Assembly (NCBI RefSeq): GCF_001613345.1
Contig: NZ_BDCE01000056.1
Span: 124,001 to 188,000, forward strand
Source of the DNA: Nocardia uniformis NBRC 13702
Lineage (GTDB): Bacteria > Actinomycetota > Actinomycetes > Mycobacteriales > Mycobacteriaceae
DNA: 64,000 nt
Direction of reading: 5' to 3'
Shown: positions 8,452 through 16,674 of the stretch, one piece after another
Layout of the letters: each line of letters starts with the position of its first letter
How positions within the stretch are numbered: position 1 is the first letter of the stretch
Made by a program: the position numbers and the translations under genes
Notes under the pieces: model-generated
The model's input: only the letters and a program-made list of their open reading frames with translations
What the model was told of the DNA's origin: nothing
Databases searched by the model: none

Positions 8452-10215
8452 CTAGGCCGACACGCTCACCAGCGACTGTTCGCTGCGCATGCCGTCGCGC
8501 TTGCGAGTCGTGGGGTGGATGAGATCGAAGATGTTTCGGCGCCCTCGTCGATACAGCCGGTTGTCCAGGGCCAGAAGCGGCTTCAAGAACCAGACGTCGA
8601 CGAAGCGTGCCACCTCGGCGGGTGTGGCCGCCGAACCTGCGGCCGTGAGGATTCCGTTCGTGGCCCGGCATCCCGCTTCGGTAGCGCTGTCCATGGAGTC
8701 GACACCCAGTCCGTTGTCTGTCCGGACATATGACGAAGCGAGAAACAGATTCTTCACCGCGGTGGTGGCCTCGGGCTGGTTGTCCATGCACGAGGGAGTG
8801 TTGACAAAGAGATGTTCCAGATGCGTAACGGGGTCGGTGCCGTGTGCCTGCGTGGTGCGGCTCAGGTACCACGAATGGATAAGTGAATCAGGTAGTAGCC
8901 GTTCCCCATCGGGAACGTCGCGGCGAAGCTGGGCGATGGTCTCGTGGAAGATGTGCTCGGGATCCAGATCTTTCGCGGACTTGCCATAGATGATGCCGGG
9001 GGTCTCCCAATCGGGGATGTCGATCGACAGGTAGCCCTTGACGGTGCCGTCTCCGTACAGTTCGTCGATCTGTTGGTCCCACAACTTCGCGTAGTTGATG
9101 ACCGCCGCACCCCAGGGCTCACTCGCCGAGTAGTGCAACTCGTACAGCTCGGGCACCTCTTCGGTCAGATACACCGTCAGGCCGCACAGCAAAGTCGGCT
9201 CTATGTTCTTGATCCGTCCCAGCGCTGGATCCACTTCGGCCAGCTTGCCGTCGACGATCGAGGCGACCCGTTCGGCGGGCATGGCGAGCACGTAGTAGTC
9301 GGCGTCGACGGAGCTTTCCTCGCCGCTGTCGTCGCGGATGATTGCCGAAGTAATCTGCCCGTCCGCATATTCGAGTGAGATCAGTTCGTGCTTCAGATGA
9401 ATATTCACTCCGAGCGAGCGAAGATGATCGCCCCACGGTTCCCAGATGACTTCGCTGAAGGGCCCGGTGGCGCCGAGGAACCACTGGCGGAAGTTCGCCT
9501 CGCCGAACGAGACACGCATGAAGCCCGCCATCACCCGGGCGCAGGTCCGCGCATTCATTCGATTGAGAACGCCGAGCCCGGCACCGTCGATCATCTTCAG
9601 TAGTTGACGTGCCGTGGGCGACATCTTGTCGGTGGCCATGAAGTCGGCAACCGACTGGTGTTCCATCTGGCCGTATTGGCGGAGTTCGCCGCTGCTCAGC
9701 ATGGTGAGCACCTTGGTAGCCAAGAGCGTTTTGTCTTTGACGCTCAGCTGGCCCATCAGTCGTCGCATGCTCGACTTGCCGGGGTCGCGGGGCCGACGCC
9801 GGTTGATGATCGCGCTGAACACAGATGCGGCGGTGGGGGGTTTGCCTTCGGGGAACGCGATGGTATCGCCTTTCCAGGCGATCTTCGCGCCCGTCAGCGG
9901 ACTGAGTTCGTCGAAGATGCTGCCGCCCTTGCGGCCAGGGATGCGGCGGAGCTGGTCGGGAAGAGTGCCGTAGAAGCCCACGACCATGTGCGGACCGATC
10001 TCCGCCGGAAGGTCGCCACGTCCTTCGGTTCCAGTGTTCTCGATCCGATAGCTGCGGGCTTTGCCTCCCAACGCCTCGCGCTCGAACAGATCGACCGAGA
10101 ACCCGCGCTCTGCCAGTTCGAGCGCGGCGCTCAGGCCGCCGGGGCCACCGCCGAAGACAGCGACACGATCGGATGCTGAGTTGCCCTTTTTGCGATCAGT
10201 GAGCGCTGATGACAC
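8452..10215 (-). CDS. FAD-dependent oxidoreductase, phytoene desaturase/amine oxidase fold
   Basis: A Rossmann dinucleotide-binding motif GGGPGGLSAALELAERG occurs at about residues 22-38, followed by the acidic residue that binds the FAD ribose (LFERE). The 587-residue length and the conserved C-terminal FAD segment (GLGVDSMDSATEAG) fit the NAD(P)-binding-like amine oxidase superfamily, which includes carotenoid desaturases and hydroxysqualene dehydroxylases. The start is a GTG with AGGAG about 9 bases upstream. The substrate is not predictable; its position between an aldehyde dehydrogenase gene and a divergent TetR gene suggests a desaturase or oxidase acting on an isoprenoid-like or lipid compound. 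Confidence 0.82.
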   Translation of the reverse strand: MSSALTDRKKGNSASDRVAVFGGGPGGLSAALELAERGFSVDLFEREALGGKARSYRIENTGTEGRGDLPAEIGPHMVVGFYGTLPDQLRRIPGRKGGSIFDELSPLTGAKIAWKGDTIAFPEGKPPTAASVFSAIINRRRPRDPGKSSMRRLMGQLSVKDKTLLATKVLTMLSSGELRQYGQMEHQSVADFMATDKMSPTARQLLKMIDGAGLGVLNRMNARTCARVMAGFMRVSFGEANFRQWFLGATGPFSEVIWEPWGDHLRSLGVNIHLKHELISLEYADGQITSAIIRDDSGEESSVDADYYVLAMPAERVASIVDGKLAEVDPALGRIKNIEPTLLCGLTVYLTEEVPELYELHYSASEPWGAAVINYAKLWDQQIDELYGDGTVKGYLSIDIPDWETPGIIYGKSAKDLDPEHIFHETIAQLRRDVPDGERLLPDSLIHSWYLSRTTQAHGTDPVTHLEHLFVNTPSCMDNQPEATTAVKNLFLASSYVRTDNGLGVDSMDSATEAGCRATNGILTAAGSAATPAEVARFVDVWFLKPLLALDNRLYRRGRRNIFDLIHPTTRKRDGMRSEQSLVSVSA

Positions 10216-10294
10216 GTCTTTTGTCTCCTGAGTCCAAGGGAAGTGAAGTCCCGAAGTTGATACATCGACACAATCCTATCTCATCGTTTCAGCG

Positions 10295-10316
10295 TCTGGT
10301 GGTGACACTGACCAGA
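10295..10316. promoter_or_regulatory. Inverted repeat, candidate TetR operator
   Basis: TCTGGT at 10295-10300 and its exact complement ACCAGA at 10311-10316 are separated by 10 bases. The repeat lies in the 301-base divergent intergenic region between the FAD oxidoreductase (-) and the TetR gene (+). Size and position fit a TetR-family operator controlling both directions, but the assignment is an inference. The rest of the intergenic region is relatively AT-rich and shows no other clear structure. Confidence 0.4.
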
Positions 10317-10516
10317 AACCGGACTCGGCGCCTGCGTTTTGCAAATGGAAGCGCAGGCGAACGAGCCAGCTGAAGTTATACGACATGCGACTAAACACGC
10401 TATGAGTCTCACTACATGAGCTTTATAGCGCAGACACACCTTGATTTATGAGCTTCAATCAGCCGAGAGTGCCTCGCTGACTGCGATCCTTCTGCCCCTT
10501 GACCTAAGCTCATTGA

Positions 10517-11140
10517 ATGACCGCAGCCATGTCCCCGCTCGTTGCCCTCCTTGCCGGACAAGAGCAGCCCAACCGCACGGACACGCGCATCATGGACACG
10601 ACTCGCGATCTGTTGATCGAGCACCACGCGGAGATCACGGTGGACCAGGTCGCGGAGCAGTCCGGCGTTTCCCGCGCGACAATCTTCCGGCGGTTCGGGA
10701 ACAAAGAAGCCCTGATCGAACGCACCATCCGTCGCGAACTGCGCCTAGGCGTAGAACAGACCTTCCAGAGCATGGCGGCGAAGTCCACGGCCAAGGCGCG
10801 GGCGATCGAATTCATCTCCCGCGCCTTCGAACTCGCCGTGGAGCATCCAGTCCTGCGCAACCAGTTCGCTCATTCGGCCAGTGACCTGACGCGACTCGGG
10901 TCGAGCGGCACCCCATCGATGCTCGACACGACCCGGCAGGCATTCGCCGATGTGCTACAGCTCGCGGTCTCCGAAAGCGGACAGACCCCGATTCTTTCGC
11001 CCGCCATCGCGGCCGATGTTCTCATCCACACGATCGGTGGTTATGCCCTGGTGCCCACCGCGAATCCGCGGGGCGACCAATCGCTGACGTTCCGGCGCAT
11101 GATCGAGGACCTCGTCGAGCAGCTGCTGATCGGGCACTGA
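10517..11140 (+). CDS. TetR/AcrR-family transcriptional regulator
   Basis: This 207-residue protein has the TetR-type N-terminal helix-turn-helix at about residues 24-70 (ITVDQVAEQSGVSRATIFRR followed by FGNKEALI) and a helical ligand-binding C-terminal domain. No good Shine-Dalgarno precedes the ATG at 10517; the ATG at 10529 is an alternative, or the transcript may be leaderless. It is divergent from the FAD oxidoreductase and aldehyde dehydrogenase genes, with an inverted repeat in between, and most likely represses that operon and itself. The ligand is probably a pathway intermediate (inference). Confidence 0.88.
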   Translation: MTAAMSPLVALLAGQEQPNRTDTRIMDTTRDLLIEHHAEITVDQVAEQSGVSRATIFRRFGNKEALIERTIRRELRLGVEQTFQSMAAKSTAKARAIEFISRAFELAVEHPVLRNQFAHSASDLTRLGSSGTPSMLDTTRQAFADVLQLAVSESGQTPILSPAIAADVLIHTIGGYALVPTANPRGDQSLTFRRMIEDLVEQLLIGH

Positions 11141-11220
11141 CCGCCGCGACCGACCTAGCCGAACTGAAAGCCGATCAGTAGGTCGCGGGCGCGGCACCGA
11201 TCCCACCATGACATCCTCTG

Positions 11221-11988
11221 TTACCGCGGAGCCATCCGGACCCCGCCATCGAGACGGATGGTCTGGCCGTTCATGTACGGGTTCTCGAGCAATTCGACAG
11301 CAAGCCGCGCGTAGTCGTCGGCAGCGCCGAGTCGCTTCGGGTGCGGCACAGTGGCAGCGATGCTCTCGCGGATGTCGGGGCGCAGCCGGCTCAGCATCGG
11401 CGTGTCCATGACGCCGGGAGCGATGGTATTGACCCGAATCTGCCAGCTCGCCAGGTCACGAGCCGCGACAAGGGTGATGCCGTGGACGCCTGCCTTGGCC
11501 GCGGTGTAGGAAGTCTGTCCGATCTGACCGTCGAAGGCCGCCACGGAGGCGGTCAGGACGATCGCCCCTCGGTCCCCATCGTCTGGTTCGTTGCCAGCCA
11601 TTCGGGCCGCAGCCAGGCGAAGGACGTTATACGTGCCGACCAGATTCACCCGGACCACCTCGGCGAAGGTGTCGAGGGAACCCGGTGTGCGCTCCTTGTC
11701 CAGAATGCGGACCCGGTCGCCTCCCCGGCCGGCGCAGTGCACGACGCAGCGCAGCGGACCCCGCGTGTGCGCGGTGTCCAGGGCCGCAGCGACGGCTGCC
11801 TCATCGGTGATGTCAGCCTGGACGAAATGCGCGTTGTCACCGAGTTCGGCAACGGCTTTGGCGCCCTGCTCCTCGGAGATGTCGGCGAGTACCACCCGCC
11901 CGCCCCCGTCGATGATCCACCGAGCCGTGGCCAACCCGAGTCCTGAGGCGCCGCCGGTGACGAGGGCGCTCGATCCGTGGATGTGCAT
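11221..11988 (-). CDS. Short-chain dehydrogenase, probable 3-hydroxyacyl-CoA dehydrogenase
   Basis: This classical SDR of 255 residues has the cofactor motif TGGASGLG at about residues 11-18, an Asp at the end of beta2 (VVLADI, favouring NAD), a Ser in the TASVAAFDGQIGQ region, and the catalytic YTAAK. The insertion with an acidic loop and the FDGQIGQxxY segment match type II 3-hydroxyacyl-CoA dehydrogenases (HSD10-like), which oxidise 3-hydroxyacyl-CoA in beta-oxidation. It starts at ATG with AAGGAG seven bases upstream. It is 11 bases from the acyl-CoA dehydrogenase gene, forming a two-gene operon. A paralogue lies at 42233-42991. Confidence 0.88.
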   Translation of the reverse strand: MHIHGSSALVTGGASGLGLATARWIIDGGGRVVLADISEEQGAKAVAELGDNAHFVQADITDEAAVAAALDTAHTRGPLRCVVHCAGRGGDRVRILDKERTPGSLDTFAEVVRVNLVGTYNVLRLAAARMAGNEPDDGDRGAIVLTASVAAFDGQIGQTSYTAAKAGVHGITLVAARDLASWQIRVNTIAPGVMDTPMLSRLRPDIRESIAATVPHPKRLGAADDYARLAVELLENPYMNGQTIRLDGGVRMAPR

Positions 11989-11999
11989 GGTGCAACTCC

Positions 12000-13148
12000 T
12001 TACAAGCCGAGGGATTTACTGATGATGGTTTTCAGAACCTCGCTGGTGCCGCCGTAGATGCGGGACACCCGCGCGTCGGCGTAGAGCCGGGCTATGGGGT
12101 ATTCGAGGATGTAGCCGTAGCCTCCGTGCAGCTGCAGACAGCGATCAACTACCCGCCCTTGGGTTTCGGTGCAGAAGAGCTTCGTCTTGGCCGCGTCGGC
12201 CCCGGTCAGTTCGCCCGCGACCAGCGCGCTGATCGCCGTGTCGAGCAAGGCCTGGGAGGCTTCGAGGTCGGTGGACACGGCCGCCAGCTCGAATTTTGTG
12301 TTCTGGAACTGGGCCAGGGCCTGTCCGAACACTTTTCGGTCCCGCACGTAGTCGATGGTCTGGTCGATGGCGGCCCTGGTCTGCGCGACTGCCCCCACAG
12401 CGATGGCCAGCCGCTCCTGCGCCAGGTTGCGGCCCAGATAGGCGAAGGCCTGACCTTCTTCGCCCAGCCGATTGGTTACGGGAACACGGACGTCGGAAAA
12501 CGACAGTTCCACGGTGTCCTGGACGGACAAGCCGAGTTTCTCGAGCCGACGTCCCACCTCGAAGCCGAGCATGCCCTTCTCGACGACGAGCAATGAGATC
12601 CCGCCGCGGCGGTTGTCCGGATCGGTGGACGTGCGGGCGGCGACAATGACCAGGTCGGCGTGGTGGCCGCCGGTGATGAATGTCTTCGATCCGTTGAGCA
12701 CGTAGTGCTCTCCGTCGCGAACTGCCGTCGTGGCGATTCCGGCGAGGTCCGAGCCGGTCCCCGGTTCGGTCATGGCTATCGCGGAATACAGCTCACCCGA
12801 CGCCAGCCCGGGGAACCAGCGGCCGCGCTGGGCGGCGTCCGCCAGTTCGAGGAAGTACGGCACGACCACGTCGAGGTGCGTTCGCAGCCCGCCCAGGGTC
12901 ACCCCTGCGCGTGCGGTCTCTTCTTGGATGACGGCGTTGTATCGGTAGTCCCGCTGCCCACCGCCGCCGTACTCCTCCGGAATCGAAACACCGATGATGC
13001 CGAGCCGGCCCAGCACGGTGAACAACGAGCGCGGCACCAGGCCCGAACTTCGCCACTGGTCGTACACCGGAACCACGTCGCGAGTCAGGTAATTGCGCAC
13101 CAGGTGGCGAAAATCCTCGTGATCCTCGGTGAACAGCGTTCGGCGCAT
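12000..13148 (-). CDS. Acyl-CoA dehydrogenase
   Basis: The protein has the full acyl-CoA dehydrogenase layout: an N-terminal helical domain, a middle beta domain with the FAD/substrate segment AMTEPGTGSDLAG and the FITGG flavin region, and a C-terminal helical domain with QLHGGYGYILEYPIARLYAD and the terminal IYGGTSEVLKTII. The start is set at the ATG at 13148, preceded by AGAGGAG at spacing 8, giving 382 residues; the frame stays open a further 25 codons upstream. FAD-dependent alpha,beta-desaturation of an acyl-CoA is expected. The operon partner is the HSD10-like SDR gene downstream. Confidence 0.93.
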   Translation of the reverse strand: MRRTLFTEDHEDFRHLVRNYLTRDVVPVYDQWRSSGLVPRSLFTVLGRLGIIGVSIPEEYGGGGQRDYRYNAVIQEETARAGVTLGGLRTHLDVVVPYFLELADAAQRGRWFPGLASGELYSAIAMTEPGTGSDLAGIATTAVRDGEHYVLNGSKTFITGGHHADLVIVAARTSTDPDNRRGGISLLVVEKGMLGFEVGRRLEKLGLSVQDTVELSFSDVRVPVTNRLGEEGQAFAYLGRNLAQERLAIAVGAVAQTRAAIDQTIDYVRDRKVFGQALAQFQNTKFELAAVSTDLEASQALLDTAISALVAGELTGADAAKTKLFCTETQGRVVDRCLQLHGGYGYILEYPIARLYADARVSRIYGGTSEVLKTIISKSLGL

Positions 13149-13264
13149 CGGGCTACTCCTCTTGGCGGTCACGTCACGGTGCCGTGGTCGCGGCAGCGGA
13201 TCGCAGACGACCCGCTTCGGCATTCAGTGCACTGTATTTATCACATCGTCTACAGGGGATCAAT

Positions 13265-13281
13265 AGCCTAGGTAAACAACC
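13265..13281. promoter_or_regulatory. CTAG-containing AT-rich element in divergent promoter
   Basis: AGCCTAGGTAAACAACC sits in the 248-base region between the divergent acyl-CoA dehydrogenase and crotonase genes. It resembles the AACTAGGT-type elements found upstream of many genes in this window (see findings). A second CTAG occurs about 20 bases further on. The role as operator or promoter element is inferred from recurrence only. Confidence 0.3.
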
Positions 13282-13396
13282 GAGGTACTAGCCCTGATAC
13301 CGCGAACTTTCCACTAGAGGGTTGTTCAGCTTCACCTATTGAGGATACTGTATTGACGCTCAAGCCATCGCGATGAGCCATACGGAAGGAGTAGAT

Positions 13397-14161
13397 GTGT
13401 CGGATGTGGTCCTGGTGGAACGCCACGACGCGGTCCAGGTCGTCACCATCAATCGACCAGCGGTGAAGAACGCCCTCGATGCCGCCGTCGCGCAGGCCGT
13501 GGCCGAGGCGATCGACGAGCTGGACGAGTCGGGTGATCTTCGCGCCGGAGTCATCACCGGCGCGGGCGGAACCTTCTCGACGGGTATGGACCTGAAGGCA
13601 TTTCTGCGCGGCGAGTCCCCTTCTCTTCCAGGGCGAGGCCTGTGTGGGATCACCATCACACCGCCCCGCAAGCCCCTCGTCGCCGCGGTCGAGGGTTGGG
13701 CACTGGCCGGCGGTTTCGAGCTATTGCTTGCGTGCGATCTCGTGGTCGCGGCACGCACGGCGCGATTCGGCGTGCCCGAGGTGAAACGGTCTCTGGTGGC
13801 GCGAGGGGGCGCGGCGTACTTGCTACCACGGCGAATTCCGCAGGCCATCGCACTTGAACTGCTGCTGACGGGCGAGCCCATCGACGCCGATCGGGCTGCG
13901 GAGATCGGATTGGTCAATCGGCTCACCGATGAAGGCGAAGCACTCGACGCGGCGATAGAGCTAGCCGTACAGATCGCGGCCAATGGCCCCCTCGCGATCG
14001 CAGCGACCAAACAGATCGCGCGATCCAGCGGCGATTGGACGCTCGAAGAAGGGTGGGAGCGGCAATTCGCAATGTCGCTGCCGGTATTCCAGTCCGAGGA
14101 CGCTGCCGAGGGCGCCACCGCGTTCGCCGAGAAGCGGCCACCGGTTTGGAAGGGACGGTGA
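13397..14161 (+). CDS. Enoyl-CoA hydratase/isomerase (crotonase fold)
   Basis: This 254-residue crotonase starts at GTG 13397, where GGAAGGAG lies five bases upstream; an ATG at 13373 in the same frame lacks a ribosome site. Oxyanion-hole segments are visible: GAGGTFSTGMDLKAF and ALAGGFELLLACDLV. It should hydrate or isomerise an enoyl-CoA in the cytoplasm. It is the first gene of a plus-strand group with the racemase-like gene (23 bases downstream) and a thiolase, so the three probably act on one branched acyl-CoA intermediate. Confidence 0.9.
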   Translation: MSDVVLVERHDAVQVVTINRPAVKNALDAAVAQAVAEAIDELDESGDLRAGVITGAGGTFSTGMDLKAFLRGESPSLPGRGLCGITITPPRKPLVAAVEGWALAGGFELLLACDLVVAARTARFGVPEVKRSLVARGGAAYLLPRRIPQAIALELLLTGEPIDADRAAEIGLVNRLTDEGEALDAAIELAVQIAANGPLAIAATKQIARSSGDWTLEEGWERQFAMSLPVFQSEDAAEGATAFAEKRPPVWKGR

Positions 14162-14184
14162 CTGTGCCGTCGCGAGGAGCTGAC

Positions 14185-15344
14185 GTGTCCACCGGACCGC
14201 TGTCAGGCTGCCGGGTCGTCGAACTCGGCGGTATCGGGCCCGGCCCGTTCGCCGGCATGCTGCTGGCCGACCTGGGCGCCGAGGTCGTGCGAGTGGACCG
14301 TCCGGAGCGGATGAGCGAGGCGGATGCCGGCGGACCGTCCGACATCGTGAATCGCGGAAAACGCTCGGTGGTCATCGATCTGAAGCACCCGCAAGGCGCA
14401 GGTATGGTGCTGGACTTGGTCGAACGGGCCGACATCTTGATAGAAGGTTTCCGCTCGGGAGTCACCGAGCGGCTCGGCATCGGGCCCCACATCTGCCTCG
14501 CACGTAACCCCCGGCTCGTGTACGGCCGGATGACTGGCTGGGGACAGGACGGCCCATTATCGGCAGCGGCCGGGCACGACATCACCTATATCGCGCTGAC
14601 CGGGGCGCTGGGCGCGATCGGCGCAGTGGGCGGCCCACCCCAGATACCGCTGAACCTGGTCGGCGACTTCGGCGGTGGTGGATGCTACCTCGTCATCGGA
14701 GTCCTGGCGGCATTGCATTCGGCACAACGATGCGGTCGTGGGCAGGTTGTCGACGCCGCGATCGTCGACGGCACGGCACATCTGCTCGCGAGCACTCATT
14801 CCAAACGCGCGCGCGCGGCGTCTGGACCGACGAGCGCGGCGTCAATCAACTCGACGGCGGCTGGCCCTTCTATGCGGTGTACGCCACCAAGGACCACAAG
14901 CACATCGCCGTCGGGGCGCTCGAAGCCAAGTTCTACCGACGGCTGGTCGAGTTGCTCGAGCTCGACGTCGACCCGGATCGTCAGCACGATCGATCGACCT
15001 GGCCTGCGCTGCGGCAACTGCTGGAGCAGCGGTTCGCCGAACGAACCCGCGACGAGTGGGCTCGGCTCTTCGATGGGACCGATGCCTGCGTCGCGCCGGT
15101 CCTGAATCTGGCCGAGGCCGGCGACCATCCGCATCTGGCCGCGCGCGCCACCATGATCACCAGCCACAATGTCGCCCAGCCCGCGCCCGCCCCGCGATTC
15201 TCCGGTACGCCGACGCAGCCGGGCGCTCCCGCCGGAGTACCGGGTGCCGATACCAGGGCGGTGCTCACCGACTGGCAGGTCGGCGAGATCGAGGATCGCC
15301 TGCACAGCGGTGCCGCCATCCAAGCCAGCATACCGGCGAAATAG
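14185..15344 (+). pseudogene. Alpha-methylacyl-CoA racemase (class III CoA-transferase family), frame broken in a (CG)6 run
   Basis: The N-terminal half (start GTG 14185 with GAGGAG; GTG 14164 is possible) reads as an AMACR/Mcr protein: GIGPGPFAGMLLADLGAEVV, AGHDITYI with the catalytic-type His, and GDFGGGG with the catalytic-type Asp. After 14805 the frame would run into an unrelated tail ending at 15105. The true continuation (RGVWTDERGVNQLDGG onward) is in another frame and runs to 15344. The break lies in twelve alternating C/G bases at 14806-14817; one CG unit less would restore a single frame of about 385 residues. The family epimerises 2-methyl branches so that beta-oxidation can proceed. 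This may be a true mutation, a contingency locus or an assembly error. Confidence 0.8.
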
Positions 15345-15396
15345 CAGACAGACCCATGGTTTCCCGACGCGGAGGCCGGATCGAGAGGACCAGTTC

Positions 15397-16545
15397 ATGA
15401 GAGACGCCGTTATCGTCGATGCCGTTCGCACCCCGATCGGCAAGCGCAACGGTTCGCTGGGCCACATTCATGCGGCCGACCTGTCGGCCCGCGTTCTCAA
15501 CGCGCTGATCGAGCGGACAGGAATCGAGCCCGGCATCGTCGACGATGTGATGTGGGGCTGTGTCACCCAGATCGGTGACCAGTCCAGCAATATCGGCCGA
15601 TTCGCCGTGCTCGCCGCGGGCTGGCCCGAGCATGTCCCCGGCGTGACGATCAACCGCGCGTGTGGCTCCGGACAGCAGGCCATCGACTCCGCAGCTCATG
15701 CTGTGATGGCGGGACAATACGACGTCGTGGTGGCCGGCGGCGTCGAAACCATGACCCGGGTACCGCTGGGCTCACACCGGACGATCGGTCAGCCCTACGG
15801 CCCAGCAGTCCTGGCCCGCTACAACAACGCCGAGTTCAACCAAGGTGTGGGCGCCGAACTGATCTGCGAGCAGTACGGATTCAGCCGTCGACAGCTCGAC
15901 GAATTCGCCGCCGAATCGCACGCCAAGGCCGCTTCGGCGACCGACGACGGCGTCTTCGACGATCATCTCGTGCCCGTCGAGGTCGAGGGTTCCGACACAT
16001 TCACCACCGACGAGGGACTGCGCCGCGGCACGACGCCCGACACCCTCGCCGGTCTCCGGCCATCCTTCGCGCCCGACGGCGTCATCCACGCGGGGAATTC
16101 CTCACAGATCTCCGACGGCGCGTCCGCGCTGCTCATCACCACCTCCGACCGTGCCCGCGAGCTGGGCTTGAACCCGATCGCTCGATACCACAGCGGGGCT
16201 GTGAGCGGTGCCGACCCAATCACCATGCTGCTGGGTCCCATTCCGGCGACGGCGAAGGTCCTCCGCCGGGCCGGGCTGTCGCTCGCCGATATCGGCACCT
16301 TCGAGGTCAACGAAGCGTTCGCACCGGTTCCCCTGGCGTGGCTGGCCGAAACCGGTGCCGAGCCGGACCTGCTCAACCCGCTCGGCGGCGCCATCGCGGT
16401 CGGACATCCGCTCGGTGCATCGGGCGGAATCCTGATGACCCGCTTGATCGCGCAGATGCGCCGACAGAACCTGAAGTACGGCCTGCAGGCGATCTGCGAA
16501 GGAGGCGGAACCGCCAACGCCACCGTCATCGAATTGCTGCGCTGA
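15397..16545 (+). CDS. Acetyl-CoA acetyltransferase (thiolase)
   Basis: This 382-residue thiolase has the acyl-enzyme Cys in NRACGSGQQ, the His in GHPLGASG and the C-terminal proton-donor Cys in CEGGGTAN, so the catalytic triad looks complete. It starts at ATG 15397 with GAGAGGA upstream; the open frame extends further 5' without a ribosome site. It is expected to cleave a 3-ketoacyl-CoA to acetyl- or propionyl-CoA and a shortened acyl-CoA. It lies 52 bases after the racemase gene and is probably cotranscribed. The second thiolase, at 36161-37306, is closely similar. Confidence 0.93.
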   Translation: MRDAVIVDAVRTPIGKRNGSLGHIHAADLSARVLNALIERTGIEPGIVDDVMWGCVTQIGDQSSNIGRFAVLAAGWPEHVPGVTINRACGSGQQAIDSAAHAVMAGQYDVVVAGGVETMTRVPLGSHRTIGQPYGPAVLARYNNAEFNQGVGAELICEQYGFSRRQLDEFAAESHAKAASATDDGVFDDHLVPVEVEGSDTFTTDEGLRRGTTPDTLAGLRPSFAPDGVIHAGNSSQISDGASALLITTSDRARELGLNPIARYHSGAVSGADPITMLLGPIPATAKVLRRAGLSLADIGTFEVNEAFAPVPLAWLAETGAEPDLLNPLGGAIAVGHPLGASGGILMTRLIAQMRRQNLKYGLQAICEGGGTANATVIELLR

Positions 16546-16674
16546 ACCATCCGCGCCGAAGTCAGTGGCCTCAATAGTTCCTCGTGCCCTCCCAGAGCAC
16601 GCGTCATTGCCGCCACAGCTCGGAGCCCTGTCTAGACTGAGCATCCGCAAAGGCCGTCCTGGAGGAGTATCCGC

